This document shows positions 8,979-18,079 of a DNA stretch of 64,000 bases, one piece after another (positions within the stretch are counted from its first letter, which is position 1; every line of letters begins with the position of its first letter). The notes under the pieces were generated by a model. That model saw nothing but the letters and a program-made list of their open reading frames with translations, had not been told where the DNA came from and did no database searches. The stretch comes from JOPF136 sp963773835 (lineage in GTDB: Bacteria; Acidobacteriota; Terriglobia; Acidiferrales; UBA7541): NCBI GenBank assembly GCA_963773835.1, contig CAVZCQ010000001.1, forward strand, positions 1,054,001 through 1,118,000, read 5' to 3'. The translations under genes and the position numbers were made by a program.

Positions 8979-11900
8979 ATGGCGGCTACCGGCTTCCTCA
9001 AACTCGGCTGGCAATACGCGGCGGTGTCGCTGCTCATCTGCCTGCTGTACGCCCTGCTGTATCCCCAATTCCGCGAGCGATGGTTCCGGCTGTGGATCGT
9101 CGGATGGGCAGTTTGCTCTCCGCTCGGGTTTGCGGCGGGCGGGGGAGCGGTGCCGCTGCGCGCGCTGGCGCTGCTGGCGGCGATTGCGGGGTCGGCCCTG
9201 TTGCTGGCCAGCATCATAGAATGTATCGGCTGGGAGAGCCGATTACCTTACCTGTGGCCGCTGGGAGTGGCGCTCGTCGGGATGGCGTCGCTGGGGTTCG
9301 TGGTAGCGCCCCGGTCCGCGTTCGCCTGGTGGAGCGCGGACATGCTGCTGGCCTGTTTCTGGATCGCCGCGGGCTGGCTGCTCTGGCGCTCTCCCGTGCG
9401 CGCGCACTTTCCCAGCCTGGCCGTGCTGAGCGGCGCGCTGCTGGTGCGCGGCGTGCAACTGCTGGAGCCCGGCCATCTGCCGGGCAGCGCGGAAACTGCG
9501 CTGCGGCAGCACCTCGACCTGCTGGTATCGCTGGCCGTGGGTGTTGCCATGATGGCCGCGGTCGTTTCCGAAATCCAGCGGAGGTCGCGGCAGTTCGACC
9601 GAGGGCTGAAGAATTACGCGGAGCTATCGGCGGCGGCTGCGGGTATTCAGGATGCGGCGGAACTGCGGCGCGTGGTGCTGGAGAGGATGCTGGGGCACCT
9701 GCGCGCGACGTCGGGCTGGATCGGCCAGGTGATGCGCGACGAGAAGGGCGGGCGCCTGAAACTGGTCCGCCTGGCGGGATTTTCCGACGCCTTCCGGCGT
9801 GAGCAGCCCGAGATGGATTTGAACGAACCCTGGCTGGTACAGGCGGCCGAATCGGATGCTGCCGTGTTCACCGTGGAGAGCGAATCGCGCCCGGAGCTGC
9901 GCCGCCTGCTGCGCTCCGAGCAGCTGGCCGCGCTGATGTGCGCCCCGGTCCGGTCGGGAGAGCCCGGCGCGGATGGGAAACCGGGGCTGCACGGGTTTCT
10001 GGCCGCGGGCTCGTCGAACCTGCGGGAATTCACCGAGGCGGACCGGCGCTACCTGGCCAGCGTGGCGGCGCTCGTGCAGGTGCACGAGGAGCGCCTGCGG
10101 CTGGCGGAGCAGAATGCGCGTAAGAAGCGGCAATGGATGGCGCTGCTCGACGAGGTGGAAGATCCCGTGGTTCTGCACGATGACCGCTTCCGGATCATTC
10201 AAGCCAACGCGAGCGCGGCCCGGCGCCTGGGCCGGGAAGCGGCAGAACTTCCGGGGCGCCTGCTGAAGGAAGTGCTGCGGCCGGGCCCCGCGCACTGGAA
10301 TCACTGCCCCTACTGCGAGGAAGTGGCCGGGCGCCCTCATGAGCGCGATCCGAATTTCGGAGGGTTTCTGGCGGCCACAGCCGCGGCCGTGGAGAGCCTG
10401 GACGGACGGCCGGCGACGCTGCACCTGTTGCGCGACGTGACCGCGCGGCGCCGCGCCGAGGAAAAACTCCGCGACCTGTTTGAAAACATGCAGGAGGGAG
10501 CGTTCCTTTCGACACCCGGGGGACGCTTTCTGGATTTCAACGAGGCGTTCCGGCGCATGGTGGGTTACGAGACGCGCGAGGAACTGCTGTGCGCGGACAT
10601 TTCCAGAGACCTGTTCGTGAATGCGGTGGACCGCGAGCGCCTGATGAAGCTGCTGCGCGACCACGGGTCGGTGAGCGGGTTCGAATTCTCCATGCGGCGC
10701 AAAGACGGGGAAATCATCAACGTAATGGAATCGAGCGTGGCGGTGCGCGACGCTGCAGGAGCGGTAGTGGCCGTTCAGGGCTTTTTGCTGGACATTACGG
10801 AGCGGCGGCGAGCGGAGCTGGAGGTCCGGCGGCGGAACCGCGAGCTGCTGCTGTTGAATTCCATCGGCCAGGCATTGAGCCAGCCGCTCGAACTGGACGA
10901 ACTGCTGACCCGGGCGCTGCGCCAGTTGACCGATTTATTCGACCTGGACCTGGCGGCGGTGTTCCTGCTGGATGAGATTACGGGCAGTATGGACCGGCGA
11001 GCGGCCGTCGGCCTGCGTTCCAAGGGATTCGAGCTGAACGTACCGCGGGCAGTTCCGGCGGAGCTGTTCGAGCAGGTGAAGCGGACGCACGCCACCGTGC
11101 TGCCGCCGCAGGCGCTGGCGAGCGTGCGGGGTTTTCAGGGCCTGTCGGAGGAGGAGGGCCTCCAGGTCTGGCGGGTGATCGTGCTGTGGTGGAAAGAACG
11201 CATCGTGGGCGGGCTGCTGGTGGGCAGCCGGACACGCAACGAACTGGCGGGCGCGGATTTGAGCCTGCTGGTGGCCGTGGGAAACCAGATCTCGGCCCGC
11301 GTGGAAACCACCGCGCTCTACGAGGCCACCCGGCAGGCGCTCGAGACGCTGCGGCGCACCCAGGAGCAGCTGGTGCAGAGCGAGAAGATGGTGGCGCTGG
11401 GACAGTTGATTTCCGGCGTGGCGCACGAGCTGAACAACCCGCTCACGGCCATCCTGGGCTACAGCGAATTGCTGGAGACTTCGCCCGAGGCGTCGTCGCA
11501 GACCGGCGAGTTCGCTGTGAAAATCGCGAAGCAGGCACAGCGCACGCAGAAAATCGTACAGAACCTGCTGAGCTTCGCCCGGCAGCAGAAGCCCGAGCGG
11601 CGGGCCATCCAGGTGAACGAAGTGCTGGAAGATACGCTGGCCCTGCGGGACTACGACTGGCGGCGGTGCCGCATCTCCATTCACCGCGACCTCGAGCCGG
11701 GGCTGACGGAAATTTACGGCGACCGGCACCAGCTCCAGCAGGTGTTCCTGAACATCCTGAACAACGCGTTCGACGAACTGAAGGCGTTTCCGGAGCCGCG
11801 CAACATCTGGGTGCGCACGTGCCGCGACGGCGACCGGGTGCTCATCGAAGTGGCGGACAGCGGGCCGGGCGTGCGGGAGCCCATGCGCGTGTTCGATCCG

Positions 11901-12509
11901 TTTTATACGACCAAGCCGGTGGGGGAAGGGACGGGGCTGGGGCTTAGCATCTGTTACGGAATCCTGAAGGAGCACGGCGGAGAGATCGCCGTCCGGAATA
12001 TGCCATCCGGCGGCGCGTGTTTTCAGGTCTCGTTGCCGGTAACGGTGGGGCTGCCGTCCGCGGAGCACGCCGAGGCGCCGGCGCAGGAGGGGTCGCCTGG
12101 GCGACGCGGATCCTCGGGAGTCTCCATCCTGCTCGTGGACGATGAAGAGGCGGTGCTCGAAGTGGAGCGGGAGATTTTGCGCGAGAAGGGGCACAAAGTG
12201 TACGTGGCCTCAAACGTGCCGGAAGCGACTGCGCTGCTCGAGAAGGCGGAAGTGGACGTCATCATCGCGGACTTCAAGCTTTCCGGGGTGCTGGGCGGCC
12301 AGGAACTTTACGGCTGGCTGCGCCACCGCAGGCCGGGGCTGAGCGACCGGCTGATCTTCACCTTTGCAGACGGGCAGAGCGAGGACGTGGCGCACTTCCT
12401 GGCTGCGAGCGGGTGCGCCTCGCTGCACAAACCTTTCCGGGTGGATGAGCTGGTGACGGCCGTGCACCAGGCGCTGGCCCCGCGCGGAGCCTCCGCGCTT
12501 ACGGAGTAA
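8979..12509 (+). CDS. Hybrid sensor histidine kinase (7TM-GAF-PAS-PAS-GAF-HK-REC)
   Basis: A membrane sensor of about 1176 residues. Residues 10-190 hold some seven hydrophobic helices. These are followed by a GAF-like domain, a PAS domain with a CPYC motif, a second PAS (DLFENMQEGAFL), another GAF, a HisKA domain with GVAHELNNP (phospho-His near 818), a HATPase_c domain with GEGTGLGLSI, and a C-terminal receiver (VDDEEAV, phospho-Asp near 1097 in IIADFKLSG). Start: GTG at 8976 and ATG at 8979 are adjacent and ATG is preferred. The signal is unknown. The 163-base divergent spacer to the HD-GYP regulator should hold both promoters. Confidence 0.92.
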   Translation: MAATGFLKLGWQYAAVSLLICLLYALLYPQFRERWFRLWIVGWAVCSPLGFAAGGGAVPLRALALLAAIAGSALLLASIIECIGWESRLPYLWPLGVALVGMASLGFVVAPRSAFAWWSADMLLACFWIAAGWLLWRSPVRAHFPSLAVLSGALLVRGVQLLEPGHLPGSAETALRQHLDLLVSLAVGVAMMAAVVSEIQRRSRQFDRGLKNYAELSAAAAGIQDAAELRRVVLERMLGHLRATSGWIGQVMRDEKGGRLKLVRLAGFSDAFRREQPEMDLNEPWLVQAAESDAAVFTVESESRPELRRLLRSEQLAALMCAPVRSGEPGADGKPGLHGFLAAGSSNLREFTEADRRYLASVAALVQVHEERLRLAEQNARKKRQWMALLDEVEDPVVLHDDRFRIIQANASAARRLGREAAELPGRLLKEVLRPGPAHWNHCPYCEEVAGRPHERDPNFGGFLAATAAAVESLDGRPATLHLLRDVTARRRAEEKLRDLFENMQEGAFLSTPGGRFLDFNEAFRRMVGYETREELLCADISRDLFVNAVDRERLMKLLRDHGSVSGFEFSMRRKDGEIINVMESSVAVRDAAGAVVAVQGFLLDITERRRAELEVRRRNRELLLLNSIGQALSQPLELDELLTRALRQLTDLFDLDLAAVFLLDEITGSMDRRAAVGLRSKGFELNVPRAVPAELFEQVKRTHATVLPPQALASVRGFQGLSEEEGLQVWRVIVLWWKERIVGGLLVGSRTRNELAGADLSLLVAVGNQISARVETTALYEATRQALETLRRTQEQLVQSEKMVALGQLISGVAHELNNPLTAILGYSELLETSPEASSQTGEFAVKIAKQAQRTQKIVQNLLSFARQQKPERRAIQVNEVLEDTLALRDYDWRRCRISIHRDLEPGLTEIYGDRHQLQQVFLNILNNAFDELKAFPEPRNIWVRTCRDGDRVLIEVADSGPGVREPMRVFDPFYTTKPVGEGTGLGLSICYGILKEHGGEIAVRNMPSGGACFQVSLPVTVGLPSAEHAEAPAQEGSPGRRGSSGVSILLVDDEEAVLEVEREILREKGHKVYVASNVPEATALLEKAEVDVIIADFKLSGVLGGQELYGWLRHRRPGLSDRLIFTFADGQSEDVAHFLAASGCASLHKPFRVDELVTAVHQALAPRGASALTE

Positions 12510-13038
12510 GCGCGCCGGAGCCAGCCTCGAGGGACAGGGCGGCCTGCTCCAGGCGGCTGCCGAGGCTGCCGATGAGCGATGCCATGCGGCCAAAAGAGTC
12601 CGCTGCGGGACGGCCCAGCAGGAACCTGCACACCACCACTCCGTACAGCAGTTGGAACTGCAAATTCAGCCAGCCCATTTCGATTTCCTGCCGGACGCGC
12701 ACCTGCGGTGAATAGAGGGAGAGAAGCCGTGCCAGGCGATTGAGCCGGGAGAAATCCTCGTGCAGTCCGGCCAGGTACAGTCGCCCTGCCCGCCGCAGCG
12801 ACTTCTTCCACCGGCGGTACACCGCGGGGGAAGCCCTGCCGGCGAGGTAGGCGGCGTCCTCGGAGGAAAGCGCGTGGCGCACCTGCGGAAAGTAACGGCA
12901 ATGGACAGGAAAGAACTCCGCGGCCTGCAGGGGCGCAGCAGCCGCCCCCGCAACGCCGGAGCGAGGACGGCGGAGAAGAAGGGCGGCGGCCGCAAGCAGC
13001 AAAACCACCGCCGAGGTATAGAGCACGAATTCGGTCAT
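12499..13038 (-). CDS. Membrane-anchored protein of unknown function
   Basis: A 179-residue protein with one N-terminal transmembrane helix (FVLYTSAVVLLLAAAALLL). A soluble, Arg-rich helical region follows, with a second weakly hydrophobic stretch near LQFQLLYGVVVCRFLL. Its ATG overlaps the stop of the upstream membrane-protein gene by 4 bases (13035-13038), so the two are a translationally coupled operon. Its 3' end overlaps the kinase gene by 11 bases, tail to tail. I do not recognise the family. Confidence 0.7.
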   Translation of the reverse strand: MTEFVLYTSAVVLLLAAAALLLRRPRSGVAGAAAAPLQAAEFFPVHCRYFPQVRHALSSEDAAYLAGRASPAVYRRWKKSLRRAGRLYLAGLHEDFSRLNRLARLLSLYSPQVRVRQEIEMGWLNLQFQLLYGVVVCRFLLGRPAADSFGRMASLIGSLGSRLEQAALSLEAGSGALTP

Positions 13039-13808
13039 CGCTTCATCAGGCTCGACAGTCGCTCATTCAGTTCGCGCATCCGGCCGCTGACGGCGCGGCC
13101 GCTCTGTTCGTAGCTTTCCACCGTGCTGAGCTGAGGCCGTTCCAGTTCCGGCAACGGCGCCCAGAGCGCATACGCCCACAAGCCCAGGGTCACGAAGTAC
13201 GAGACGCTGCGCGCAAGACTCACCACCCAGACCGAGAGCGTGAATGGCCCAATCAGTATACTACCGCTTATAATTACAACGGAAGAGTAAAATCCAAGCC
13301 CCAGAGCGATACCGTCCAGGGGCCGGACCAGGGACGCTCCGTAATACCGGCAGAGTAGCAGGAGCAGCAGGAGTGACATAACCGCGGCAAACTCCAATTC
13401 CCGCTCGATGAAGATCAGATAGGAGGTGATGCGCTGCGTTCCTGCCGTATGGACGCCCGCAAAGGCCAGCATAAAGGCCGCCGCCAGCGCGAGCAACGCC
13501 CGGGCAAACCGCCAGACTCCTGCGTACATTCCCAAAGCCGCGCGGAACACGTCCACCAGTCCCGCGCCGCGAGCGAGAATCAATACGGGCTGGGTCATCC
13601 ACCAGGTCCAGGCATAGATGGGTGAATTCACGCCTCTGGCCAGGATTACCGCAGACCGGGCGCCTTCAATGAGCACCAGCAAAACGAGATAAGCCATGAA
13701 ATAGGGAAGGAACCGCCACAGGCGGCGTACCAAGGCCAGGGCACACACCACCGCGTCGGCGGGCGCCAAAGCCACTCCGAGGAACTGGATGAGTTGCCAG
13801 GCGTTCAT
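13035..13808 (-). CDS. Multi-pass membrane protein of unknown function
   Basis: About 257 residues with roughly seven hydrophobic helices, ending in a cytoplasmic tail with a probable coiled coil (SGRMRELNERLSSLMKR). It is the first gene of a coupled pair with the 179-residue anchored protein. The start is uncertain: an ATG at 13823 gives five more residues, and neither start has a clear ribosome site. The helix count resembles 7TM sensor modules, but no output domain is attached. Confidence 0.68.
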   Translation of the reverse strand: MNAWQLIQFLGVALAPADAVVCALALVRRLWRFLPYFMAYLVLLVLIEGARSAVILARGVNSPIYAWTWWMTQPVLILARGAGLVDVFRAALGMYAGVWRFARALLALAAAFMLAFAGVHTAGTQRITSYLIFIERELEFAAVMSLLLLLLLCRYYGASLVRPLDGIALGLGFYSSVVIISGSILIGPFTLSVWVVSLARSVSYFVTLGLWAYALWAPLPELERPQLSTVESYEQSGRAVSGRMRELNERLSSLMKR

Positions 13809-13886
13809 TATGCTTGGAGGCATAATATCAAGTCTGGGCTACTCACGCCAATGGGAACGGCTAAGCGGCTATGGGCAGACGAGGTA

Positions 13887-13923
13887 GGCCCGCCCCGTGC
13901 CATACCGGCACGGGGGACGGGCC
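13887..13923. terminator. Strong GC hairpin, candidate terminator or REP-like element
   Basis: GGCCCG-C-CCCGTGCC-atacc-GGCACGGG-gga-CGGGCC forms a long GC stem just past the stop of the repeat-protein gene (minus strand). There is no T-run, so it may be an intergenic palindromic repeat that also acts as a terminator. A related hairpin with the same trailing CCACCTA lies near 25915. Confidence 0.5.
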
Positions 13924-13951
13924 CGTCTCCACCTAGAAACGACGAATCAGT

Positions 13952-14290
13952 TCAGGCGTTGGAAGGTAGGAAGGGCATCGGGCTCGTGCCGTCTGCGAGC
14001 GTGGCGCCATTCAGCACAGAGAAGGGGGGTGGCGGCATGGGTGTGGTGCCGTCGGCTAGAAGGTTCGGGCTCGCGGCTGAGAATGGAGGAGGTGGCATGG
14101 GTGTAGTGCCGTCGGCCAAAAGGGTCGGGCTCGCGGCCGAGAAGGGCGGCGGCGGCATGGGTGTAGTGCCGTCGGCAACGGATGGCGTCGTTGAGAGCCG
14201 ATTGATTTGTAGAAGTGGCGTTGCTAGCATCCAAGCCAGAAGCAGAAGTGCCACGGTCGAGAGGGAAAGGAATCCGATTCTCCTATTCAT
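13952..14290 (-). CDS. Exported Pro-rich protein of tandem 20-residue repeats
   Basis: A 112-residue protein. An N-terminal signal or anchor (FLSLSTVALLLLAWMLATPLL) is followed by four imperfect copies of a unit with core LADGTTPMPPPPFSAASP. The last copy is degenerate (LADGTSPMPFLPS). At DNA level the repeat is exactly 60 bp, with starts at 13986, 14046, 14106 and 14166 on the plus strand. Selection on the ADGTTPMP core is suggested by synonymous differences between copies. Export and repetition resemble a processed peptide precursor or wall-associated linker; function is unknown. It is divergent from the gene at 14340. Confidence 0.65.
   Translation of the reverse strand: MNRRIGFLSLSTVALLLLAWMLATPLLQINRLSTTPSVADGTTPMPPPPFSAASPTLLADGTTPMPPPPFSAASPNLLADGTTPMPPPPFSVLNGATLADGTSPMPFLPSNA
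13986..14185. repeat. 60-bp tandem repeat within the Pro-rich protein gene
   Basis: The block beginning GTGCCGTCGGC recurs at 13986, 14046, 14106 and 14166, spaced exactly 60 bases. It encodes the ADGTTPMPPPPF units on the minus strand. Copy number could vary between strains. Confidence 0.85.
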
Positions 14291-14339
14291 GGAAGACCTC
14301 CTGGAGAGGGAGAATCGGCCCGAACGGTGTCCTCACTGA

Positions 14340-14852
14340 TTGGGGGTTCGAAATGTTCCAGATACGGAACAGGCGCACGTGGATTCGTTAGAGAGCTACC
14401 AGCAGACCCGCCTTGTGGTGGAGGATGTGACCGCCCTGACGCTGGCGGCGATTCCCACCGAATTCGGAAAGCTGCTCTACCTATCCTCTTTGCGGGACCT
14501 TTCCACCGGCGACTACGTGCACGAAGGGCTGGTGTCGCGGTACTCGCGGGAGGCGGTGCAGCAGGCGCTGGGGTACTGCCATGAAGAGCTGTTCCTGCGC
14601 ATGCTGGAAATGCCGCTGGAACAGCAGGAGTGGGATCTGCGCGCGTGCATCGAGGGATTGGAGGGGGAGTTCTGGGGAAAGCTGCGGCGCTGGCGGGAAA
14701 CGGAATTCTACCGGCTGATGATCCCTTCCGACTCGCCGGAGTACCTGCGGGAAATCTTTCTGGCCAATGTGGGCGCGGTGCTGGACGTGGTGCTGGAGGA
14801 GAGGGCTAAGCGGGATCCAGACGCATCGCGAGACCGACCACCTGTCCGATGA
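14340..14852 (+). CDS. Conserved hypothetical protein, mainly helical
   Basis: A 170-residue soluble protein without signal peptide, rich in Glu, Arg and Leu, with the run TEFGKLLYLSSLRDL and predicted helices throughout. An internal ATG or GTG further in cannot be excluded as the start. Its 3' end overlaps the convergent HTH regulator gene by 47 bases. I do not recognise the family. Confidence 0.65.
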   Translation: MGVRNVPDTEQAHVDSLESYQQTRLVVEDVTALTLAAIPTEFGKLLYLSSLRDLSTGDYVHEGLVSRYSREAVQQALGYCHEELFLRMLEMPLEQQEWDLRACIEGLEGEFWGKLRRWRETEFYRLMIPSDSPEYLREIFLANVGAVLDVVLEERAKRDPDASRDRPPVR

Positions 14853-15546
14853 TTTCCGCCTCGGCGGGATAGCGGAGCATCCGCGGGTGGGCGGAGGAGA
14901 GCGGATGCGACTGGAGAATCAGGTAATCGCCCTCGAGTTGGCACCAGGAACAGCTATAGCCGGTGCGGGCATCCACGAAATAGATGGGACGGTCAAATTC
15001 GTTCTTCCAGCCGGAATTCAGGACCTCATCCCGCTCGGGATCCACCAGCACGAGACTTCCCGGGCGGATCAGCGGGTCCATGGTGCGGTCCTCCAGGCCG
15101 ATGTATGCCAGGCAGTAGCGCCGCTTTCCGTTCATCAGTCCCGGTTCGAGGTACCCCCAACTCTCCACGCGGCGCGTGAAATCGTCGGTCCAGCGGGGGT
15201 CGAAACCCGGATCGAGCCGGATGGGAATGCGCATGCGCAGGGGAGGGGCGGCGGGGTGCGTGCGGGCACCCGGAAATTGGCCGCCATTCTGATACATCTC
15301 CGCGAGCGGCAATCCGAACCAGGAGAGGGCTTCGCCGAAATCGAGATGATAGATGGTACAGAGGGAAAACATTCGGTGGAGGTTCGGCACCACCCCGTGA
15401 TTTTCGATGTCCGCCAGACGGCTGATGTGGATGATAAACTCCGGGCGCGCCAGACGGGCGGCCAGTTCGTGGCTGGCCTGCTCGACGTCCCGGAATGTGA
15501 GTCCCAATCGTTCTCGCGCCTGGCGAAGGCGAGTGCCGGCTTGCAT
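14806..15546 (-). CDS. XRE-type HTH regulator with S24/LexA-like C-terminal domain
   Basis: A 246-residue protein. Residues 1-75 are a Cro/CI-type helix-turn-helix (RLRQARERLGLTFRDVEQAS). The C-terminal part resembles the S24 peptidase fold (TMDPLIRPGSLVLVDP, then an LQSHP segment near the end). In autocleaving CI/LexA proteins the first motif carries a catalytic Ser (SM.P); here it is Thr (RTMDP), so autocleavage is doubtful and the domain may serve dimerisation or sensing. The start ATG at 15546 is chosen because it begins the HTH; the frame runs open far upstream. Confidence 0.8.
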   Translation of the reverse strand: MQAGTRLRQARERLGLTFRDVEQASHELAARLARPEFIIHISRLADIENHGVVPNLHRMFSLCTIYHLDFGEALSWFGLPLAEMYQNGGQFPGARTHPAAPPLRMRIPIRLDPGFDPRWTDDFTRRVESWGYLEPGLMNGKRRYCLAYIGLEDRTMDPLIRPGSLVLVDPERDEVLNSGWKNEFDRPIYFVDARTGYSCSWCQLEGDYLILQSHPLSSAHPRMLRYPAEAEIIGQVVGLAMRLDPA

Positions 15547-15802
15547 GGAAACCTCTGTTCGGGGCCCGACAGATGAATGGAGACTATACCAAATCGTACA
15601 ATGCGTTCCATCGCCAGAACAGATTCGGGCCGTGTTCGGAGGGATCCCTGCGCGCCACGCGGACGGCCCCTCAACCTCCCAGCTACCTCGTCGGGTAGAT
15701 GGAGTGGCACGCCCTGCGGGACGGCAGGAAGAAAGCCGGGAGTGCGCGCATGCCTCCTTTCTCGACCGCCATGCGTCTAACGGGGATGGACCGGGAGAAA
15801 CG

Positions 15803-17257
15803 ATGAACGGGACGATTCGCAAACTGCTGCTGGCCCTCGCCGCTGCCGCCAGCCTGGTGGTGTGCGGCGGATGGCCCGGCGCCGAGGCCCAGGAGCACCC
15901 CTCCACCGGAGCGCAGCCGTTGGCGGTTCCCCCGCTGGCCGGGCAGACGCGCGTGGATTTCCTGAAGGCGGCCGACGAGGTGCTGGCGCAGATGAGCGAA
16001 ATCCTGCACCTGCCGCAAAAGGGGGAATTGAAGAAAAGCATCCGTTCGCGCGAGGAAATTCGGCAATACGTGCTCAAAGATTTCGAGAAGGACAAGGAAA
16101 AAGACGAGCGGCTGGCGGACGAGCTGCTCAGCAAGAAACTGGGACTGATTCCGGAAAACCTGGACTGGGAACCGTTCCTGCTGGATCTGCTGACCGAGCA
16201 GATCGCCGGGCTGTACGACCCGAAAACGCGCGAGTTCTACATCGCGGACTGGATCCAGCCGGCGGACCAGCGCGAGGTGATGGCGCACGAGATGACCCAC
16301 GCGCTTCAGGATGAGCATTTCTCGATCGAGAAGTGGGCCGACGCCGCTAAACCCAACGACGACGCGGAGTTCGCCCGCCACGCGGTGCTGGAAGGGTCCG
16401 CATTTGCCGCCATGATGGATTGGCAGTACCGCGACCGGGGCCTGAGCGTGCGCGCGATGCCCGATCTCGAGAAACTGCTGGACCCCGACCTGATGACCGG
16501 CGGCCAGAAGGACTCCAAGTTCGACCAGGCGCCGCAGTTTATCCGCGATGTTCTGCTCTTCCCCTACCTTTCCGGCGCCGTGTTCACGCAGAAGCTGCTG
16601 CAGCAATATGACGGCTGGGCGGGATTCAACCGGGTCTTCGAGCACCCGCCGGTCTCGACACAGCAGATCCTGCATCCGGACCTCTATTTCCGGGGGCTGA
16701 CGCCGGTGAAGGTGGAGCTGCCCCCACTGTCCGCGGCCGCGGCTTCCCGCTGGAGGAAGTTGGAAGCCAGCGTGGGAGGCGAGTTCCTGCTGTTCGAGTG
16801 GTTGAAGGAATTCTCCGGGCCCGCGCGCGCGAAGGAACTGGCGGCAGCCTGGACGGGCGACCAGTACGCAATTTATGCGGAGGCGAAGCCGCCGGCGGAC
16901 AGAAAGACGCCGCGCTCGCTCTTCCTCTGGCGCATCGCCACGGATGGGGACGCAGATGCCGCGAGATTGTTCGGCGGGATGAGCCAGGCGCTGGAGACGC
17001 GCTACGACCAGCGCACGGCGCTCGTGCGGCGTCCCAATTATTTCGAATTTCAGACTCCACAGGGCGGCGTGTTCCTGCGCTGTCTGGCGGGGGAATGCCT
17101 GGTGGTGGACGGCACGGACCGCGCCACGTACGACGAAATTACACGGGCGATGGGCTGGCCTGCCCCACCGCAGCAGCCGCGCAAACCCGATGGCGACGAG
17201 ATCGCGTTCGTGCCGGCGGCGCGTCCCCGGATGGAAGTCAGCGCGCCGGCGCGTTAG
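15803..17257 (+). CDS. Exported HExxH metalloprotease-like protein
   Basis: A 484-residue protein with an N-terminal signal peptide (IRKLLLALAAAASLVVCGGWPGAEA). A single gluzincin-like motif AHEMTHALQDEH lies near residue 160, with two candidate zinc His and the catalytic Glu. A downstream Glu in LEGSAFAAM may be the third ligand. The rest is a helical scaffold typical of acidobacterial proteins annotated only as hypothetical. It is probably periplasmic. The substrate is unknown. Confidence 0.72.
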   Translation: MNGTIRKLLLALAAAASLVVCGGWPGAEAQEHPSTGAQPLAVPPLAGQTRVDFLKAADEVLAQMSEILHLPQKGELKKSIRSREEIRQYVLKDFEKDKEKDERLADELLSKKLGLIPENLDWEPFLLDLLTEQIAGLYDPKTREFYIADWIQPADQREVMAHEMTHALQDEHFSIEKWADAAKPNDDAEFARHAVLEGSAFAAMMDWQYRDRGLSVRAMPDLEKLLDPDLMTGGQKDSKFDQAPQFIRDVLLFPYLSGAVFTQKLLQQYDGWAGFNRVFEHPPVSTQQILHPDLYFRGLTPVKVELPPLSAAAASRWRKLEASVGGEFLLFEWLKEFSGPARAKELAAAWTGDQYAIYAEAKPPADRKTPRSLFLWRIATDGDADAARLFGGMSQALETRYDQRTALVRRPNYFEFQTPQGGVFLRCLAGECLVVDGTDRATYDEITRAMGWPAPPQQPRKPDGDEIAFVPAARPRMEVSAPAR

Positions 17258-17328
17258 ACCGCCGCCGATTCGCTCACCTGCCTGTTTTTCCCCATGCTAG
17301 ATCAATCGTTGAGAGGAACCGGGCCGCG

Positions 17329-17964
17329 TCAGGCGCCGCCGGACGCCTGTGGCGGGCCGTCTCTCGCCCGCTTACGGCGGATGTGCCAGAGGGTGTAAAG
17401 AAGGAAGGCGACGGCGACCACTCCCAGCGCGAGGAGGGAGAGATGCCGGAACGGTTTGCTGCCTTCGTGCCATCTCTCTCCCAGATAGAAACCCAACCCG
17501 ATAAACGATGTGGTCCAGAGCAGCGCGCCTCCGTAAGCGTAGGCGGCAAATTTGGGGGGCTCGAAGTCGGCCATGCCGGCGACCAGGGCGGTGAGATGGC
17601 GCACCCCGGCGATGAAATAGCCGAAGGTGAGCGACCAGCCGCCGAGGCGCTCGAACCAGTCGTGCACCCGCTTCAGGTCTCGATCGTCCACATGCAGCCA
17701 GCGGCCATAGCGATGCACTGTCCAGGCGCCCGCTGTCCGCCCAATCACGAAGCTGAGCGTGATCCCGCAAGCGCTCCCGGCAAACGCGGACGCAAGCGCA
17801 GGGAGGAAGCTGAGATGCCGGCGGAAGACCATATAGCCCACGAAGGTGAGCAGGAATTCGTCTGGCAGAGGCAGGCCCACGATTCCAAACACCAGCAGCG
17901 TGAAAATCCCCCCGTAGGCATAACGGGAGACGAAGTCGATGATGTGATGTTGCAGGGAGAGCAA
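17329..17964 (-). CDS. DedA-family membrane protein
   Basis: A 211-residue inner-membrane protein of the DedA/SNARE-associated superfamily, whose members include undecaprenyl-phosphate and phospholipid flippases. Typical features are the re-entrant loop segments around VGLPLPDEFLLTF and FAGSACGITLSFVIGR, the conserved Arg in YFIAGVRHL, and a final helix followed by a basic tail. It is flanked by unrelated genes on the opposite strand or separate units. Confidence 0.88.
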   Translation of the reverse strand: MLSLQHHIIDFVSRYAYGGIFTLLVFGIVGLPLPDEFLLTFVGYMVFRRHLSFLPALASAFAGSACGITLSFVIGRTAGAWTVHRYGRWLHVDDRDLKRVHDWFERLGGWSLTFGYFIAGVRHLTALVAGMADFEPPKFAAYAYGGALLWTTSFIGLGFYLGERWHEGSKPFRHLSLLALGVVAVAFLLYTLWHIRRKRARDGPPQASGGA

Positions 17965-18035
17965 TGGAGCACGGGCAGTGGCGCGCTGCCCGCCTAACTG
18001 TGCGAGAGGACAGAGGCTGTGTCAAGACAGGCATC

Positions 18036-18063
18036 GTAGGGGCACGGCACGCCGTGCCCCTAC
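18036..18063. repeat. 28-bp palindromic interspersed element, copy 1
   Basis: GTAGGGGCACGGCA and its near-exact complement form a 28-base palindrome between the DedA and phosphatase genes. A second copy differing at one base lies at 20828-20855, inside a helicase coding sequence. Confidence 0.85.
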
Positions 18064-18079
18064 AGATTGATCGGTGCGG

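Noticed and set aside
13986..14185. 60-bp tandem repeats considered as a CRISPR-like array
   Set aside because: Repeats are contiguous without unique spacers and encode a protein repeat in frame.
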